Source of the DNA: Actinomycetota bacterium
Lineage (GTDB): Bacteria > Actinomycetota > Actinomycetes > Streptosporangiales > Streptosporangiaceae
NCBI GenBank assembly: GCA_003168255.1
Contig: PMSU01000036.1
Location: 1-64,000 of the forward strand
Direction: 5' to 3'
DNA length: 64,000 bases
Part shown: piece after piece, positions 52,182 through 61,512 of the stretch
Layout of the letters: each line of letters begins with the position of its first letter
Numbering within the stretch: position 1 is the stretch's first letter
Position numbers and translations under genes: made by a program
The notes under the pieces: model-generated
Database searches by the model: none
Told to the model about the DNA's origin: nothing
Seen by the model: only the letters and a program-made list of their open reading frames with translations

Positions 52182-53441
52182 CTAACGGCGGGCCGGGCCG
52201 CACGGAGTGCGGAGCCGTATCGTGACGTCCATCGCGCGGAGGCCGCTGAGCATGTCCTCGGTGTACTCGGTGGCGATATCGGTGAGCACATAGCCGAGGT
52301 CGTCACGTGTGCCGAGCAGCTGGCCTTCGATGTTGCTGCTGTGCTCGGCGAGCAACTGGTTGATGGTTGCGAGCACGCCTGGGACGTTGCGGTGCAGGTG
52401 GACCAGACGGTAGGTGCCCGGCGTGCGCGCCAGTGCGACGCCTGGCAAATTGACGCTGAGCGATGTCGTGCCGGATGTGATGTAGTGGTGCAGCTTCCCG
52501 GCGACGAACTGACCGATGTCTTGCTGCGCCTCCTCAGTCGACCCGCCTACGTGCGGGGTGAGGATGACGTTCGGCAGACCGCGCAGCTCGGAGGAAAACT
52601 CCTCACCGCGTCCCCGTGGTTCCTGGGGGAACACGTCGATGGCGGCCCCGGCGAGATGCCCGGACTCGATGTGCCGCCGCAGTGCGGCGTGATCGACGAC
52701 GAAGCCACGGGACAGGTTGAGGAACAGGCTTCCCGGCCGCATCGCCGCGAACTCCGCCTCGCCGAACAGGCCGCTGTTGCCTGGCCGACCGTCCACGTGC
52801 AGGGTGACCACGTCGGAGATCTCCAGCAACTCTTCCAGCGTGCCGCAGCGCCTGGCGTTGCCCAGCGCCAGCTTGTCGGCCGTGTCATAAAAGAACACGG
52901 TCATGCCAAGGTTCTCCGCCAGAACCGACAACTGGCCGCCGATGTTGCCAAAACCGACGATCCCCAGCCGCCGCCCGCGCACCTCATGGCTGCCCGTCGC
53001 TGACTTGTCCCACATGCCCTGGTGCATCTGCGCGTTCTTGTCGGTGAGCCGTCGGGTCAGCGCGATGATCTCGGCCAGGGCCAGCTCGACCACACTGCGC
53101 GTGTTCGAGAACGGGGCATTGAATACCGCGATCCCCCGCCGGGATGCCGCCGCCAGGTCAATCTGGTTGATGCCGATGCAGAACGCACCCACGGCAATCA
53201 GGTCAGGAGCGGTTGCGAGAACACGTTCCGTCACGTGCGTCCCAGACCGAATGCCCAGCATCTGAATGCCGTCCATCGCGGCGATCAGCTCGTCTTCGCC
53301 AAGAGCACCCGCCCTCGTCTCTACCTGGTAACCGTCCTTGACCAGGCGCGCAGTGGCATCAGGATGAATATTCTCCAGCAGCAGGACACGGATCTGCTCA
53401 GCTGAGCGGTCCAGCGTCAACACCCCCTCCACATGTGCCAC
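52182..53441 (-). CDS. serA: D-3-phosphoglycerate dehydrogenase with ACT domain
   Basis: About 419 aa; the exact start is unclear (GTG 53441 or within the next 25 nt; a longer frame to 53489 exists). First step of serine synthesis from 3-phosphoglycerate. NAD loop GIVGFGNIGGQLS, catalytic Arg (LSRGFVVD), Glu (DVFPQEP), His (TPHVGGST), then a C-terminal ACT domain. The length and sequence resemble the E. coli type, not the about 530-residue type with an extra domain usual in actinomycetes, so the gene may be a second or acquired copy. Confidence 0.88.
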   Translation of the reverse strand: MAHVEGVLTLDRSAEQIRVLLLENIHPDATARLVKDGYQVETRAGALGEDELIAAMDGIQMLGIRSGTHVTERVLATAPDLIAVGAFCIGINQIDLAAASRRGIAVFNAPFSNTRSVVELALAEIIALTRRLTDKNAQMHQGMWDKSATGSHEVRGRRLGIVGFGNIGGQLSVLAENLGMTVFFYDTADKLALGNARRCGTLEELLEISDVVTLHVDGRPGNSGLFGEAEFAAMRPGSLFLNLSRGFVVDHAALRRHIESGHLAGAAIDVFPQEPRGRGEEFSSELRGLPNVILTPHVGGSTEEAQQDIGQFVAGKLHHYITSGTTSLSVNLPGVALARTPGTYRLVHLHRNVPGVLATINQLLAEHSSNIEGQLLGTRDDLGYVLTDIATEYTEDMLSGLRAMDVTIRLRTPCGPARR

Positions 53442-53672
53442 ACGGCACGTCCCAGTCTCAGTCCATCCCACGCATGGGCCCGGCAGCATTCTTCTGGGGC
53501 TGAGGTTCAGCCTAACCAGCTCCCGTCACCATCTCTGCTCCCCGCAGGCGTGCGCCGCAGCCAGTGACGCAGGCGAGCTGCGGTGCACCTCGGACTCGTC
53601 GGCGGGATCAGCGTCTGTAAACACATGTGCTTAGGGGCATCCGCCCCGCCGTCCCGTCCTACGCTGTGTGGC

Positions 53673-53870
53673 GTGGCAAAGCGCGATGCACACGCCCGGC
53701 AAGATCCCGAGCTGACGCCAGCCAGCACCAGCCCGCCGGATCCCGACGACAAGCCAGTACTGCCGACGAAGAGCCAGGAAGACACCGACGCCGGCTGGGG
53801 TGAGCGGCCCGAGCCGGATGACGACGAGCGCCTGTACCGCGAGCGCCCGCCCCACTGGGACTCCGCCTAG
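53673..53870 (+). CDS. Small conserved acidic protein (65 aa)
   Basis: From GTG 53673: AKRDAHARQDPELTPASTSPP, DDKPVLPTKSQEDTDAGWGE, and the end DDDERLYRERPPHWDSA. Disordered, acidic; I believe this is a conserved small actinomycete protein of unknown function. Confidence 0.7.
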   Translation: MAKRDAHARQDPELTPASTSPPDPDDKPVLPTKSQEDTDAGWGERPEPDDDERLYRERPPHWDSA

Positions 53871-54024
53871 CTCCTAGCCCGCTCGCGGTCGCGCAGCCGG
53901 GCATGCCGGGGCCGCAGCAGACCCGGACTCCGCATCGCGGCCCGGTATTGGGCCCAGTCGGGATGCTCCCCGGAGTGCTCAGATCAGGCTTAGTATAGAA
54001 ATTACATGTTTATACGAATCTTCG

Positions 54025-54053
54025 TTGACGTCATGTGAACAGGAGCGTAACGT
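54025..54053 (+). promoter_or_regulatory. Predicted promoter of the secreted glycosidase-like gene
   Basis: TTGACG (54025-54030), 17-nt spacer, TAACGT (54048-54053). The upstream DNA (53990-54020) is AT-rich with GTATA/TATAC symmetry. Confidence 0.45.
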
Positions 54054-54109
54054 CACTGAAAGTAACATTATTGCTTTTCCGGGGCAATCTATAGGACGGA
54101 CTCGGCGCG

Positions 54110-55702
54110 ATGAGAGTAGGGCTGACTGTCTCCGCAGCGCTGGCCGTCTGTGCGGCAAGCCTGGCGGCAGCCTCGCCGATTTCGGCGTTGTCAGCGGCGC
54201 AGGCGGCTACTAGCTCGATCACGATCGGGATCCATGACGGCTCGATCAACAATTGTGACAACAATGAACAATGGATAAACTCGAGCGCGCCCCCGATTAA
54301 TGGCCCTGGCGCGCAGCAGGTAATGCTCAACGAGAGCCCGAACCCGGTAGACGGTCAGGGCTGGTTCGCCGGTCTGCACTCCGGTACTGTGCGCGTCAGT
54401 GTCCCGTGGGACATCGCACTGCCGGACTCGGCGAACTCGTCGGTTGTAACGCAGTACGATCCTCCCGGCAGCCAATGGGAATCGGTCCATCTCCAGTCGC
54501 TCACGAACGAGCAGGCATGCCTGGACTGGTGGCTCGACGCGGCCAGGCAGGCCGGGGTTGCTGTCCAGGTTGCATTCAAACCGGATTATGACTACCGGAA
54601 CCTAAACTCTGGTGCCAACAGCCCTGCCATCCCGTATAACGCCATCCTCGCCCCCTCTATCTCCAACTATAAGACCGCGGTCACCGCATTCGTGGACGAG
54701 TACAGCCTGTGCGACCACGGCTCAGACCCGAGCGGAGACGACTGTGTATTGCTGAGCGGTTCAGCTGGCCCGCCGCCTGGTGGTAGTGGTTCGTGCGCGT
54801 CAAACCCCTGCGGAGCGCGCGTCCGCATCATCTCTCCATGGGGGGAGCCAGACTTTGCCAGCTCCCAGCTGGCCGGCAACTCGCTGGGCTCGATCCCGGC
54901 AAGCCCGCAGGAGTTCTACATCCCTGACGGCGGAAACCTGGTGTCAACTGCGCAATGCACTGCGAACGGAACGGCGAGCACGAATACAAACTGGTGCGGC
55001 CCGGTGCTTGCTTCACAGTATTACATGGCGGTACTCAACGCCTGCGGCAGCGGTTGCGAGCTCACGTCCGGCCCTGCGGCGAATCAGCTGAACAGCGGCA
55101 TTGTGGCTGGCGACTACAGCAGCGGCGTAGCGTCCCAAACCGCGCCGGTGGAAGGAACCAACGGGTCGACTGCTAGCCAACCGTACTGGCTCACGTATTC
55201 CCAGCACCTGAATAACTGCGCCACCTGCGCAGGCGTCAGGCCCTGGACCTGGGGCGTTCATCCGTACACGGACGCGTCTGACTACGAATACTGCACCGGC
55301 GATCCAGGCAACAGCTATCCGCCGGCCGGCTACAAGTCCAAGACCCTCCAGTTTGCAAACGATCTTTCCAGTATCGGATACGGATCCCAGACCTCTATCT
55401 GGCTGAACGAAATCTCCGTTTACTACCAGGCCCAGTACGGTCCACCGGGCGGATGTCCAAACAATGTCAGCTCCACCTTCTCTGAGCGAAGGCAGGCCTT
55501 CGCCTTCCTGTTCCTCGATGGAGCCAACTCAGGAGTGACACTTCCTGGCGAGATACCTAGCAACGAACCGCAGGTGGACCGGCTCTACTACATGCGCGCA
55601 TACACAGGGTCAGCGAGTGATGCGACATATATCCATCCTGGCGTGTTCGACTGTCTGTATCAGACGATGCACACGCAGGCGGTCAGCTCATCTTGCACGT
55701 GA
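54110..55702 (+). CDS. Secreted glycoside-hydrolase-like protein (clan GH-A type)
   Basis: 530 aa; signal peptide ends near AQAAT (about 33). Strand motif IISPWGEPDFASS resembles the acid/base WNEPD motif, and SIWLNEISVYY resembles the nucleophile strand of TIM-barrel glycosidases. Cys-rich, Asn/Ser/Gly-rich, with visibly lower GC than its neighbours. I cannot assign a family number. Single gene with its own promoter. Confidence 0.65.
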   Translation: MRVGLTVSAALAVCAASLAAASPISALSAAQAATSSITIGIHDGSINNCDNNEQWINSSAPPINGPGAQQVMLNESPNPVDGQGWFAGLHSGTVRVSVPWDIALPDSANSSVVTQYDPPGSQWESVHLQSLTNEQACLDWWLDAARQAGVAVQVAFKPDYDYRNLNSGANSPAIPYNAILAPSISNYKTAVTAFVDEYSLCDHGSDPSGDDCVLLSGSAGPPPGGSGSCASNPCGARVRIISPWGEPDFASSQLAGNSLGSIPASPQEFYIPDGGNLVSTAQCTANGTASTNTNWCGPVLASQYYMAVLNACGSGCELTSGPAANQLNSGIVAGDYSSGVASQTAPVEGTNGSTASQPYWLTYSQHLNNCATCAGVRPWTWGVHPYTDASDYEYCTGDPGNSYPPAGYKSKTLQFANDLSSIGYGSQTSIWLNEISVYYQAQYGPPGGCPNNVSSTFSERRQAFAFLFLDGANSGVTLPGEIPSNEPQVDRLYYMRAYTGSASDATYIHPGVFDCLYQTMHTQAVSSSCT

Positions 55703-55816
55703 TACCCACATGGCTCGCGAGGTCGCCGGTGGTCGCGGTTTCGAGGTCATCGCCGTCCAGGTGACCGAGACCAGCTTCGATGCGGCCCCAGTAGCCGTGG
55801 CGTAAGTTTGGGTTTC

Positions 55817-57247
55817 ATGGCAACCGCGAAACGTCACGGCAAGTCCAGTCCCGATCCGAGCCCGACGATATTCGTCCTCTTCGGCGCGACCGGCGACCTG
55901 GCTAAGCGGATGGTGCTGCCGGCGTTCTACCGGCTCGCTGTCGAGGGACTGCTGCCCCGGCAGTGGCTGCTCGTGGGCAACGGCCGCGGCAACGTTGCGC
56001 ATGAGGACTTCCGTGCCCACGTCCACGACGTGCTCACCGAGTTCGGCCCGCACCCAGAGCAGGGAGCGTGGGATTCCTTCTCCCAGCGCGTGCTCTTCGC
56101 AGGCGGCGGCTTCAACAGCGACAGCCCCGGCAGCTTGCTGGACGTACTCGCGCAGGCGCGCAAGTCTCTGGACGGCGACCCGCAGCTCGTTCACTACCTG
56201 GCGGTGCCCCCCGTCGCCTTCACCGAGCAGACGAAAGCCCTCGGCCAGCACGGGCTGGCCAAGGGGGCCCGGGTGGTTTACGAGAAGCCGTTCGGCACCT
56301 CACAGCAGGCCTTCCGCGCCCTCGACCGGGTCGTTCACTCGGTACTTGACGAGCAGCAGGTCTACCGGATCGACCATTTCCTGGGCAAGGAAGCAACGCA
56401 GGACCTGCACGTGTTGCGCTTCGCCAACGGACTGTTCGCCGCGATGTGGGACCGCGGGCACGTTGAGTCAGTCCAGATCGACGTGCCAGAGAAACTCGGC
56501 ATCACCGACCGGTCGGAGTTCTACGACGCTACCGGCGCGGTGCTCGACATGCTCGTCACGCACCTGTTCCAGGTCGCCGCCGAGGTTGCCATGGAACCGC
56601 CGGCCAGCCTCGGCGCCCTCGACCTGCAGGCCGCGCGCGAGAAGGTCATCAAGTCATTTCGGCCGCTCGACCCGAGTGAGGTGGTGCTGGGACAGTTCAC
56701 CGGCTACCGCGATGTACCCGGAGTGGCCGCCCGGTCCAGCCGCGACACGTTTGTCGCCGCCCGCTTGTGGATCGACAATCCCCGCTGGCGCGGGGTGCCG
56801 TTTTACCTGCGCACCGGCAAGCGGCTAGCCGCAACGCAGCAGCGGGTGAGCCTGATCCTGCGCGAGCCGGCCGGGCCCCTCACCCGACAGCTGCCCAGCG
56901 ACTCGAACGTGCTGTCCTTCTCGCTTGCGGGTAACGGCGAGATCGACCTCTCCCTGGTGGCGAAGAAGCCTGGCCCGGCCCTGGATCTCGACATCGCCCA
57001 GGCCTCGATCCCGTTGTCCGGCCTGAGAGACGCAGATCCGCTGCCGCCTTACGTCCGGTTGATCCACGACGTGCTCATCGGTGATCGCTCCCTGTTCACC
57101 CGCCCGGACGGACTCGCCGCGGTGTGGAAGGTGGCCGAGCCGCTGCTGTCACATCCGCCTCGGATCGCCTCCTATGCGCCCGGATCGTGGGGACCCGCGC
57201 AGGCACGCAAGCTCGTCGCGCCAGGGCGCTGGCTGCTCGGCCAATAG
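55817..57247 (+). CDS. zwf: Glucose-6-phosphate dehydrogenase
   Basis: 476 aa. Oxidises glucose 6-phosphate with NAD(P)+ in the oxidative pentose phosphate pathway. Seen: FVLFGATGDLAKRM cofactor loop, YEKPFG, the substrate/catalytic motif RIDHFLGKE, and FYLRTGKRL near the C-terminus. Start ATG 55817 chosen; TTG 55808 is an alternative. Not accompanied by gnd or opcA. Confidence 0.93.
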   Translation: MATAKRHGKSSPDPSPTIFVLFGATGDLAKRMVLPAFYRLAVEGLLPRQWLLVGNGRGNVAHEDFRAHVHDVLTEFGPHPEQGAWDSFSQRVLFAGGGFNSDSPGSLLDVLAQARKSLDGDPQLVHYLAVPPVAFTEQTKALGQHGLAKGARVVYEKPFGTSQQAFRALDRVVHSVLDEQQVYRIDHFLGKEATQDLHVLRFANGLFAAMWDRGHVESVQIDVPEKLGITDRSEFYDATGAVLDMLVTHLFQVAAEVAMEPPASLGALDLQAAREKVIKSFRPLDPSEVVLGQFTGYRDVPGVAARSSRDTFVAARLWIDNPRWRGVPFYLRTGKRLAATQQRVSLILREPAGPLTRQLPSDSNVLSFSLAGNGEIDLSLVAKKPGPALDLDIAQASIPLSGLRDADPLPPYVRLIHDVLIGDRSLFTRPDGLAAVWKVAEPLLSHPPRIASYAPGSWGPAQARKLVAPGRWLLGQ

Positions 57248-57333
57248 CGGCAGCCGAGAATCCTGGACTTACCGGTATGCCAGAGCCTTGACCGTGGCAG
57301 TAGCCGCGCCTTGGGTCACCTGCTTGCCGACAC

Positions 57334-57877
57334 CTACAGGACGCTGGAGGCGCAACTCAGCACGCCGGGGAGCCATGGCGTGTAGACGTCGGGGTGGGTA
57401 GTGATCTCGGCGCGCAGCGGGTCGGGTGCGGCCCAGGCAAAGTCGGATACCTCGGCTTCGTCCGGCATGGGGGTACCGCTGATTAGGGTCGCGACGAGAA
57501 TGTGATCCCATTCGCGTTCGACGCGCCCGGAGCCAGGGTCGGCCGCGTGATACTGGAATACGCCGACCTCGGCGAGCGGGGTGGTGTGATCTGGGGTGAG
57601 TCCGAGTTCGGCGGACAGTCGCCGGGCGGCAGCTGTGGTGGTGTCCTGGCCGGGCGCGGGGTGTCCGCAGCAGGTGTTGGACCAGCGGGAGGCGAAGCGG
57701 GGTCTTGACCGTGGCGCGCCGTTGCAGCAGCACACGTCCGGTGCGGTCGTAGAGCAGCACCGAGAATGCCCGGTGGCGCCGGCCGGGCGCGGTATGCGCT
57801 TCGGCGACCGAGCAGGCGCCGATGGCCGTGCCGGTCTCGTCGACCAACTCGACGAGCAAATGTTCGCGGCTGGTCAC
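57334..57877 (-). pseudogene. idi: Isopentenyl-diphosphate isomerase, one frameshift
   Basis: GTG 57877 has AGGAGGGG 3 nt upstream. First frame: VELVDETGTAIGACSVAEAH, RHRAFSVLLYDRTGRVLLQRRA. At about 57706 a run of C (ACCCCGC) shifts the frame; the continuation RFASRWSNTCCGHPAPGQ, then RRLSAELGL, EREWDHILVATL, and FAWAAPDPL completes type I IDI including the active-site Cys-Gly-His-Pro. A single extra C would explain it, so either a young pseudogene or a sequencing error in a homopolymer. Confidence 0.8.
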
Positions 57878-57940
57878 AGCCCCTCCTGCGAGGCTCAGCC
57901 GCTGCTCCCGCGCGACACTATTACGTGCCTTAACGGACAT

Positions 57941-58298
57941 TTGCCGCCTCCTTATGTTGCGCGCACGCCCACGATGCTTCCGCAGAAAAGGGCGGCCTCA
58001 TATGTCCTGCCTCGACAGAGAAATGTGACTTTCAACGGACCTTAAATTTGTGATAATGCCAGTCGATTCTTGTGAATATCCGAATTATGGTGAATTCCCT
58101 ATCGGCTGCGGCGACACCGCGGCAGCCGAGTGCCTCGGCCCACCGGACCGGTCGCCCATGTCGCGGAACAAGGCAAGGACCGGGTGGCTGTGGTCTGGCT
58201 GCCGCGCGCGCATCCGGCACGCCACCGCTTGACAGGGCAACCACTGGCTAGTGGAATCACATTCCACGGTTACCCGCACCCTGTCATGGAGTACACAG
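57941..58298. other. Intergenic region before secreted protease
   Basis: No supported gene. AT-richer between 58020 and 58095, which may hold the protease promoter. Confidence 0.4.
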
Positions 58299-59225
58299 AT
58301 GGGCATCCAGGGAAACCCGGCGCGCGGCCTGGCGGTCGCCGCCGTCTTCGCGCTGGCCGCCGCGATGGTCGCAACAGCGGGCGCGACAGCGGGGGCAGCG
58401 ACGGGCACCCCGCCGCGCCCGGACAGCGGGGCCGTACACGCCGTCAGCCCGGCCGCGCAACGGGCCACCCGCGCGTTCTGGACGTCGTCGCGGATGGCCG
58501 CTGCCGTACCCGCGCAGGGTGACGTTCAGGCGGTTCCCTCGATCGGCCCGCCGCCAGGGACGCCGACGGCAACGCACTTTGACGGGGTGGCCACCGTCGG
58601 CGCGCTCTTCTTCACCACCGGGACGCAGCAGCACTTCTGCACGGCGAGCGTCGTGGACAGCCTGACGGCGAACCTGATCCTCACTGCGGCACACTGCGTC
58701 TACGCCAGCACGTATGCCAGCGATATCGAATTCGTCCCCGCATACCACGACGGACAGCAGCCTTACGGCGGGTGGGCCGTTCAGACGATCGTCGTCGCCG
58801 CGGGATGGCAGCAGTCACACGACCCGAATCTTGACTTCGCGTTCCTGTCCGTCGCCCCGCCACCGGGCACCCGGCTGCCGATCCAGCTTGTCACCGGCGG
58901 CCTGCGGCTCGGCATCGACCTCGGGTACGACCACCAGATCGAGGTGATCGGCTACAACGACACAGACAAGCGGCCCATCGAATGCGCGACGGACGGCTTC
59001 AAGTTCGAGACGAACCAGATGGAGTTCTACTGCCGCGACTACTGGGACGGGACCAGCGGCGGCCCCTGGATTGTCGGCTATAACGGCCACGACGGCACCG
59101 GCACGGTACTCGGCGTCATCGGCGGCTACGAACAGGGCGGCGACTACAGGTGGGCCTCCTACAGCGCATACTTCGGATGGCCGACGCTCGAGCTCTTCCT
59201 GGAGGCCGAGAGGCAGCAGTACTGA
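58299..59225 (+). CDS. Secreted trypsin/V8-like serine protease
   Basis: 308 aa from ATG 58299 (GGAG 8 nt upstream). Signal peptide of about 34 residues and a propeptide-like segment, then H in LTAAHCVY, D in DPNLDFAFL, S in GTSGGPW. Glutamyl-endopeptidase-like arrangement without C-terminal extension. Extracellular. Confidence 0.92.
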   Translation: MGIQGNPARGLAVAAVFALAAAMVATAGATAGAATGTPPRPDSGAVHAVSPAAQRATRAFWTSSRMAAAVPAQGDVQAVPSIGPPPGTPTATHFDGVATVGALFFTTGTQQHFCTASVVDSLTANLILTAAHCVYASTYASDIEFVPAYHDGQQPYGGWAVQTIVVAAGWQQSHDPNLDFAFLSVAPPPGTRLPIQLVTGGLRLGIDLGYDHQIEVIGYNDTDKRPIECATDGFKFETNQMEFYCRDYWDGTSGGPWIVGYNGHDGTGTVLGVIGGYEQGGDYRWASYSAYFGWPTLELFLEAERQQY

Positions 59226-59544
59226 TCGGCGATCAGGCAGACTGCGCCGCGGCGAGCACGGTGGCCACGGCGGAACCCAGGGCCAGGACCGGCCAGACCC
59301 CGTGTCCCAGCCGGCGAAGAGTCAGGCGCTGCCGCCGCCCGCCGGGCAGGCTCTGCGCGCCCCTATGATGCCATGTACGGGGCCCCGATTTGTACCAGAC
59401 TGCGAACCCCCGGTGTGTCAGCTCGCTTACGCTAAGAGATGTCCCGATCATGTCGGTCTGTGGCTAATGAGCCGCCCGTCGGCGTGGCCGGACACGCGGA
59501 GCCGCGACGGACAACGACGTCCCGGCGAGACCCAGGAGGCAACC
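59226..59544. other. Intergenic region upstream of the ACP cluster
   Basis: No supported gene. The cluster promoter should lie here; TTACGCTAAG near 59427 is a possible -10 region, without clear -35. Confidence 0.35.
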
Positions 59545-59814
59545 GTGTCCACTGACATGGAGATCGAGGCCGTAGTTCGCGACGGGCTCGCGAGCGTCCT
59601 CGACTCCGACGTCGAGCCCGCTGACCTAAACCCTGACCTGGACATGGCCGACGGGTACGGGCTGACCTCGCTCAACAAAGTGCTCTTCCTGATGTCTGTC
59701 TGTGACGACACCAAGGTCAGCCTCTCCCACTTCACCGAGCCCGACGTGGCCGGGATGCGCACGCTCCGCGACGTGGTGACGGCACTGGCCCGGTACGCAG
59801 GGACGGCGGCCTGA
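59545..59814 (+). CDS. Acyl carrier protein
   Basis: 89 aa from GTG 59545 (RBS AGGAGGC). Phosphopantetheine site YGLTSLNKVL with S42, in place of the common DSL. Acidic helix II follows. First gene of a coupled cluster. Confidence 0.9.
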   Translation: MSTDMEIEAVVRDGLASVLDSDVEPADLNPDLDMADGYGLTSLNKVLFLMSVCDDTKVSLSHFTEPDVAGMRTLRDVVTALARYAGTAA

Positions 59815-59815
59815 C

Positions 59816-60430
59816 ATGAGCTGGGCTGAAATCGCGGCCACATCGCTCGAGAACGAGCACGTGCTGTTGCGGCCGGTCCGTCCCGAGGACCGCACGTCAT
59901 TGCGCGCCGTTGCCATGCACCCAGCTATCTGGCGCTATTTCGTCATCAGGATCGACACCGATGCCGACTTCGACGCCTTCTTCGACGCTGGTATCGCCGA
60001 CCTTCAGGCCGGGACCAGGGTCCCCTACCTCATCACCGACAAACGGACCGGCCGCGCGGCCGGCAGCATGAGTTTCGGCAACATGGCGGAAAAGGACGGA
60101 CGCCTGGAGATCGGCTGGTCCTGGCTCGGCCGCGATTTCCAGGGTCAGGGAGTCAACCGGTGGGCCAAATTCCTGATGCTGCGGCACGCCTTCGAGCAGA
60201 TGGCGGCAGAGCGGGTGGAATTCAAGACCGACGAGCTGAACGTCCAGGCCCGCCATGGGCTGCGCAATATCGGCGCGCGGGAGGAAGGCACGCTGCGGAG
60301 CTTTAACCCGATGCCGGATGGCAGACGTCGTGATGCCGTCTTCTACAGCGTGCTGCGGGCGGAGTGGCCGCACGTGCGCGAGCAGTTGCTAGCCTCGCCG
60401 AAGGTGGTGCTGACGGAGGCGGGGACATGA
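59816..60430 (+). CDS. GNAT family acyltransferase
   Basis: 204 aa. LLRPVRPEDRTSLRAVAMHP, SWLGRDFQGQGVNRWAKFLMLRHAF and NVQARHGLRNIGARE are the RimJ-type core. One base from the ACP gene and overlapping the next (ATGA), so it probably transfers an acyl group in the same pathway rather than acting on ribosomal protein. Confidence 0.88.
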   Translation: MSWAEIAATSLENEHVLLRPVRPEDRTSLRAVAMHPAIWRYFVIRIDTDADFDAFFDAGIADLQAGTRVPYLITDKRTGRAAGSMSFGNMAEKDGRLEIGWSWLGRDFQGQGVNRWAKFLMLRHAFEQMAAERVEFKTDELNVQARHGLRNIGAREEGTLRSFNPMPDGRRRDAVFYSVLRAEWPHVREQLLASPKVVLTEAGT

Positions 60431-61512
60431 CCACAGCTGGCGTCCCGTTCATTCATGCCACCGGTGAGCCTTTCGACGTCGGCTACCAGCACGGCGTCGC
60501 GCGCGCCGACACGCTGCACGCGTTCATCGACGATGACCTCTGCCGCATCAACCGGCTCGCCCCGGCACCGGTGTCCGTCGAGTCGCTGCGTCCGACGCTC
60601 GCCGCGTTCGGGGCCGCGATCGCGTCCGCTACGCCGCGGCTGAGCGAGGAGATCGACGGGCTCGCCAGCGGTGCCGGCATCTCCCGCGAGCTGGCAGTGC
60701 TGTTGCAGGTACGGCGCGAGATCATCGGATTCCAGCGGGTGCCGACGCGCGGCGACTGCACCACCTACGCGAGCCTGTCGGCCGGGCCCGGCGACGGTCC
60801 GGTCTTAGCGCAGACGGTCGACCTGAACGGCGACCTCGACGATCAGATCGCGGTGCTGGATGTCGGGCTGTCCGGTTCGACCCGGCGGGCGTTGGTCCTC
60901 AGCTTCGGTGGCCTGCTCGGGTACCTCGGCGTGAACAGCGACGGCCTCGCGATCGGGCTGAACCTCGTCCTCGGCGGCGAGTGGCGGCCCGGCCTGCCGC
61001 CGTACCTGGCCATCAGGCACCTACTCGACAACGCGGGCTGCGTCGCCGACGCGCTGCATATCCTGCGCGGCCTGCCGCTGGCCAGCTCGCGCTCGCTCAT
61101 GCTGTGCGACCCGACGAGCGTCGCGTGCGTCGAGATCCTCGACAGCGAAACGCGGCTCGTTGATCCGGCACGGCCGGCCCACACCAACCACTTCCTGCAC
61201 CCCGACTTCACCAGCCTCGACGCGCTCAACGTCTTCGCGCGCAACTCCTCGCTGCTCCGGCTGAAAGCCTGCGAGGCGGGACTCGCCGGCTTCGCCGAGC
61301 CGGGCACCGGCGGTGGTGTCGAGGAGCACTTCGCGCTGCTCACCCAGCCCACGATCTGCGTCGCCGACGTTGGCGACATCCGCCGCGAGCGGACTGTCGC
61401 GGCCGTGGTGCTGCTGCCTGATCGCGGCGAGCTGCACATGCGGCCCGGCGATCCGTCGCGCAGCAGCACTCAAACCTTTAGATTGTCCCGAACGGCGCGG
61501 GCGTCGACATGA
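60427..61512 (+). CDS. C45-family peptidase/acyltransferase-like protein
   Basis: 361 aa. Ntn-hydrolase of the acyl-CoA:6-aminopenicillanate acyltransferase type: GDCTTYA with C111 as the nucleophile exposed by self-cleavage after Asp110, QTVDLNGD, a second half with SLMLCDPTSVACVEIL and HTNHFLHPDF. These enzymes form or break amides between acyl groups and amines or peptides. Coupled to both neighbours by ATGA. Confidence 0.88.
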   Translation: MTTAGVPFIHATGEPFDVGYQHGVARADTLHAFIDDDLCRINRLAPAPVSVESLRPTLAAFGAAIASATPRLSEEIDGLASGAGISRELAVLLQVRREIIGFQRVPTRGDCTTYASLSAGPGDGPVLAQTVDLNGDLDDQIAVLDVGLSGSTRRALVLSFGGLLGYLGVNSDGLAIGLNLVLGGEWRPGLPPYLAIRHLLDNAGCVADALHILRGLPLASSRSLMLCDPTSVACVEILDSETRLVDPARPAHTNHFLHPDFTSLDALNVFARNSSLLRLKACEAGLAGFAEPGTGGGVEEHFALLTQPTICVADVGDIRRERTVAAVVLLPDRGELHMRPGDPSRSSTQTFRLSRTARAST

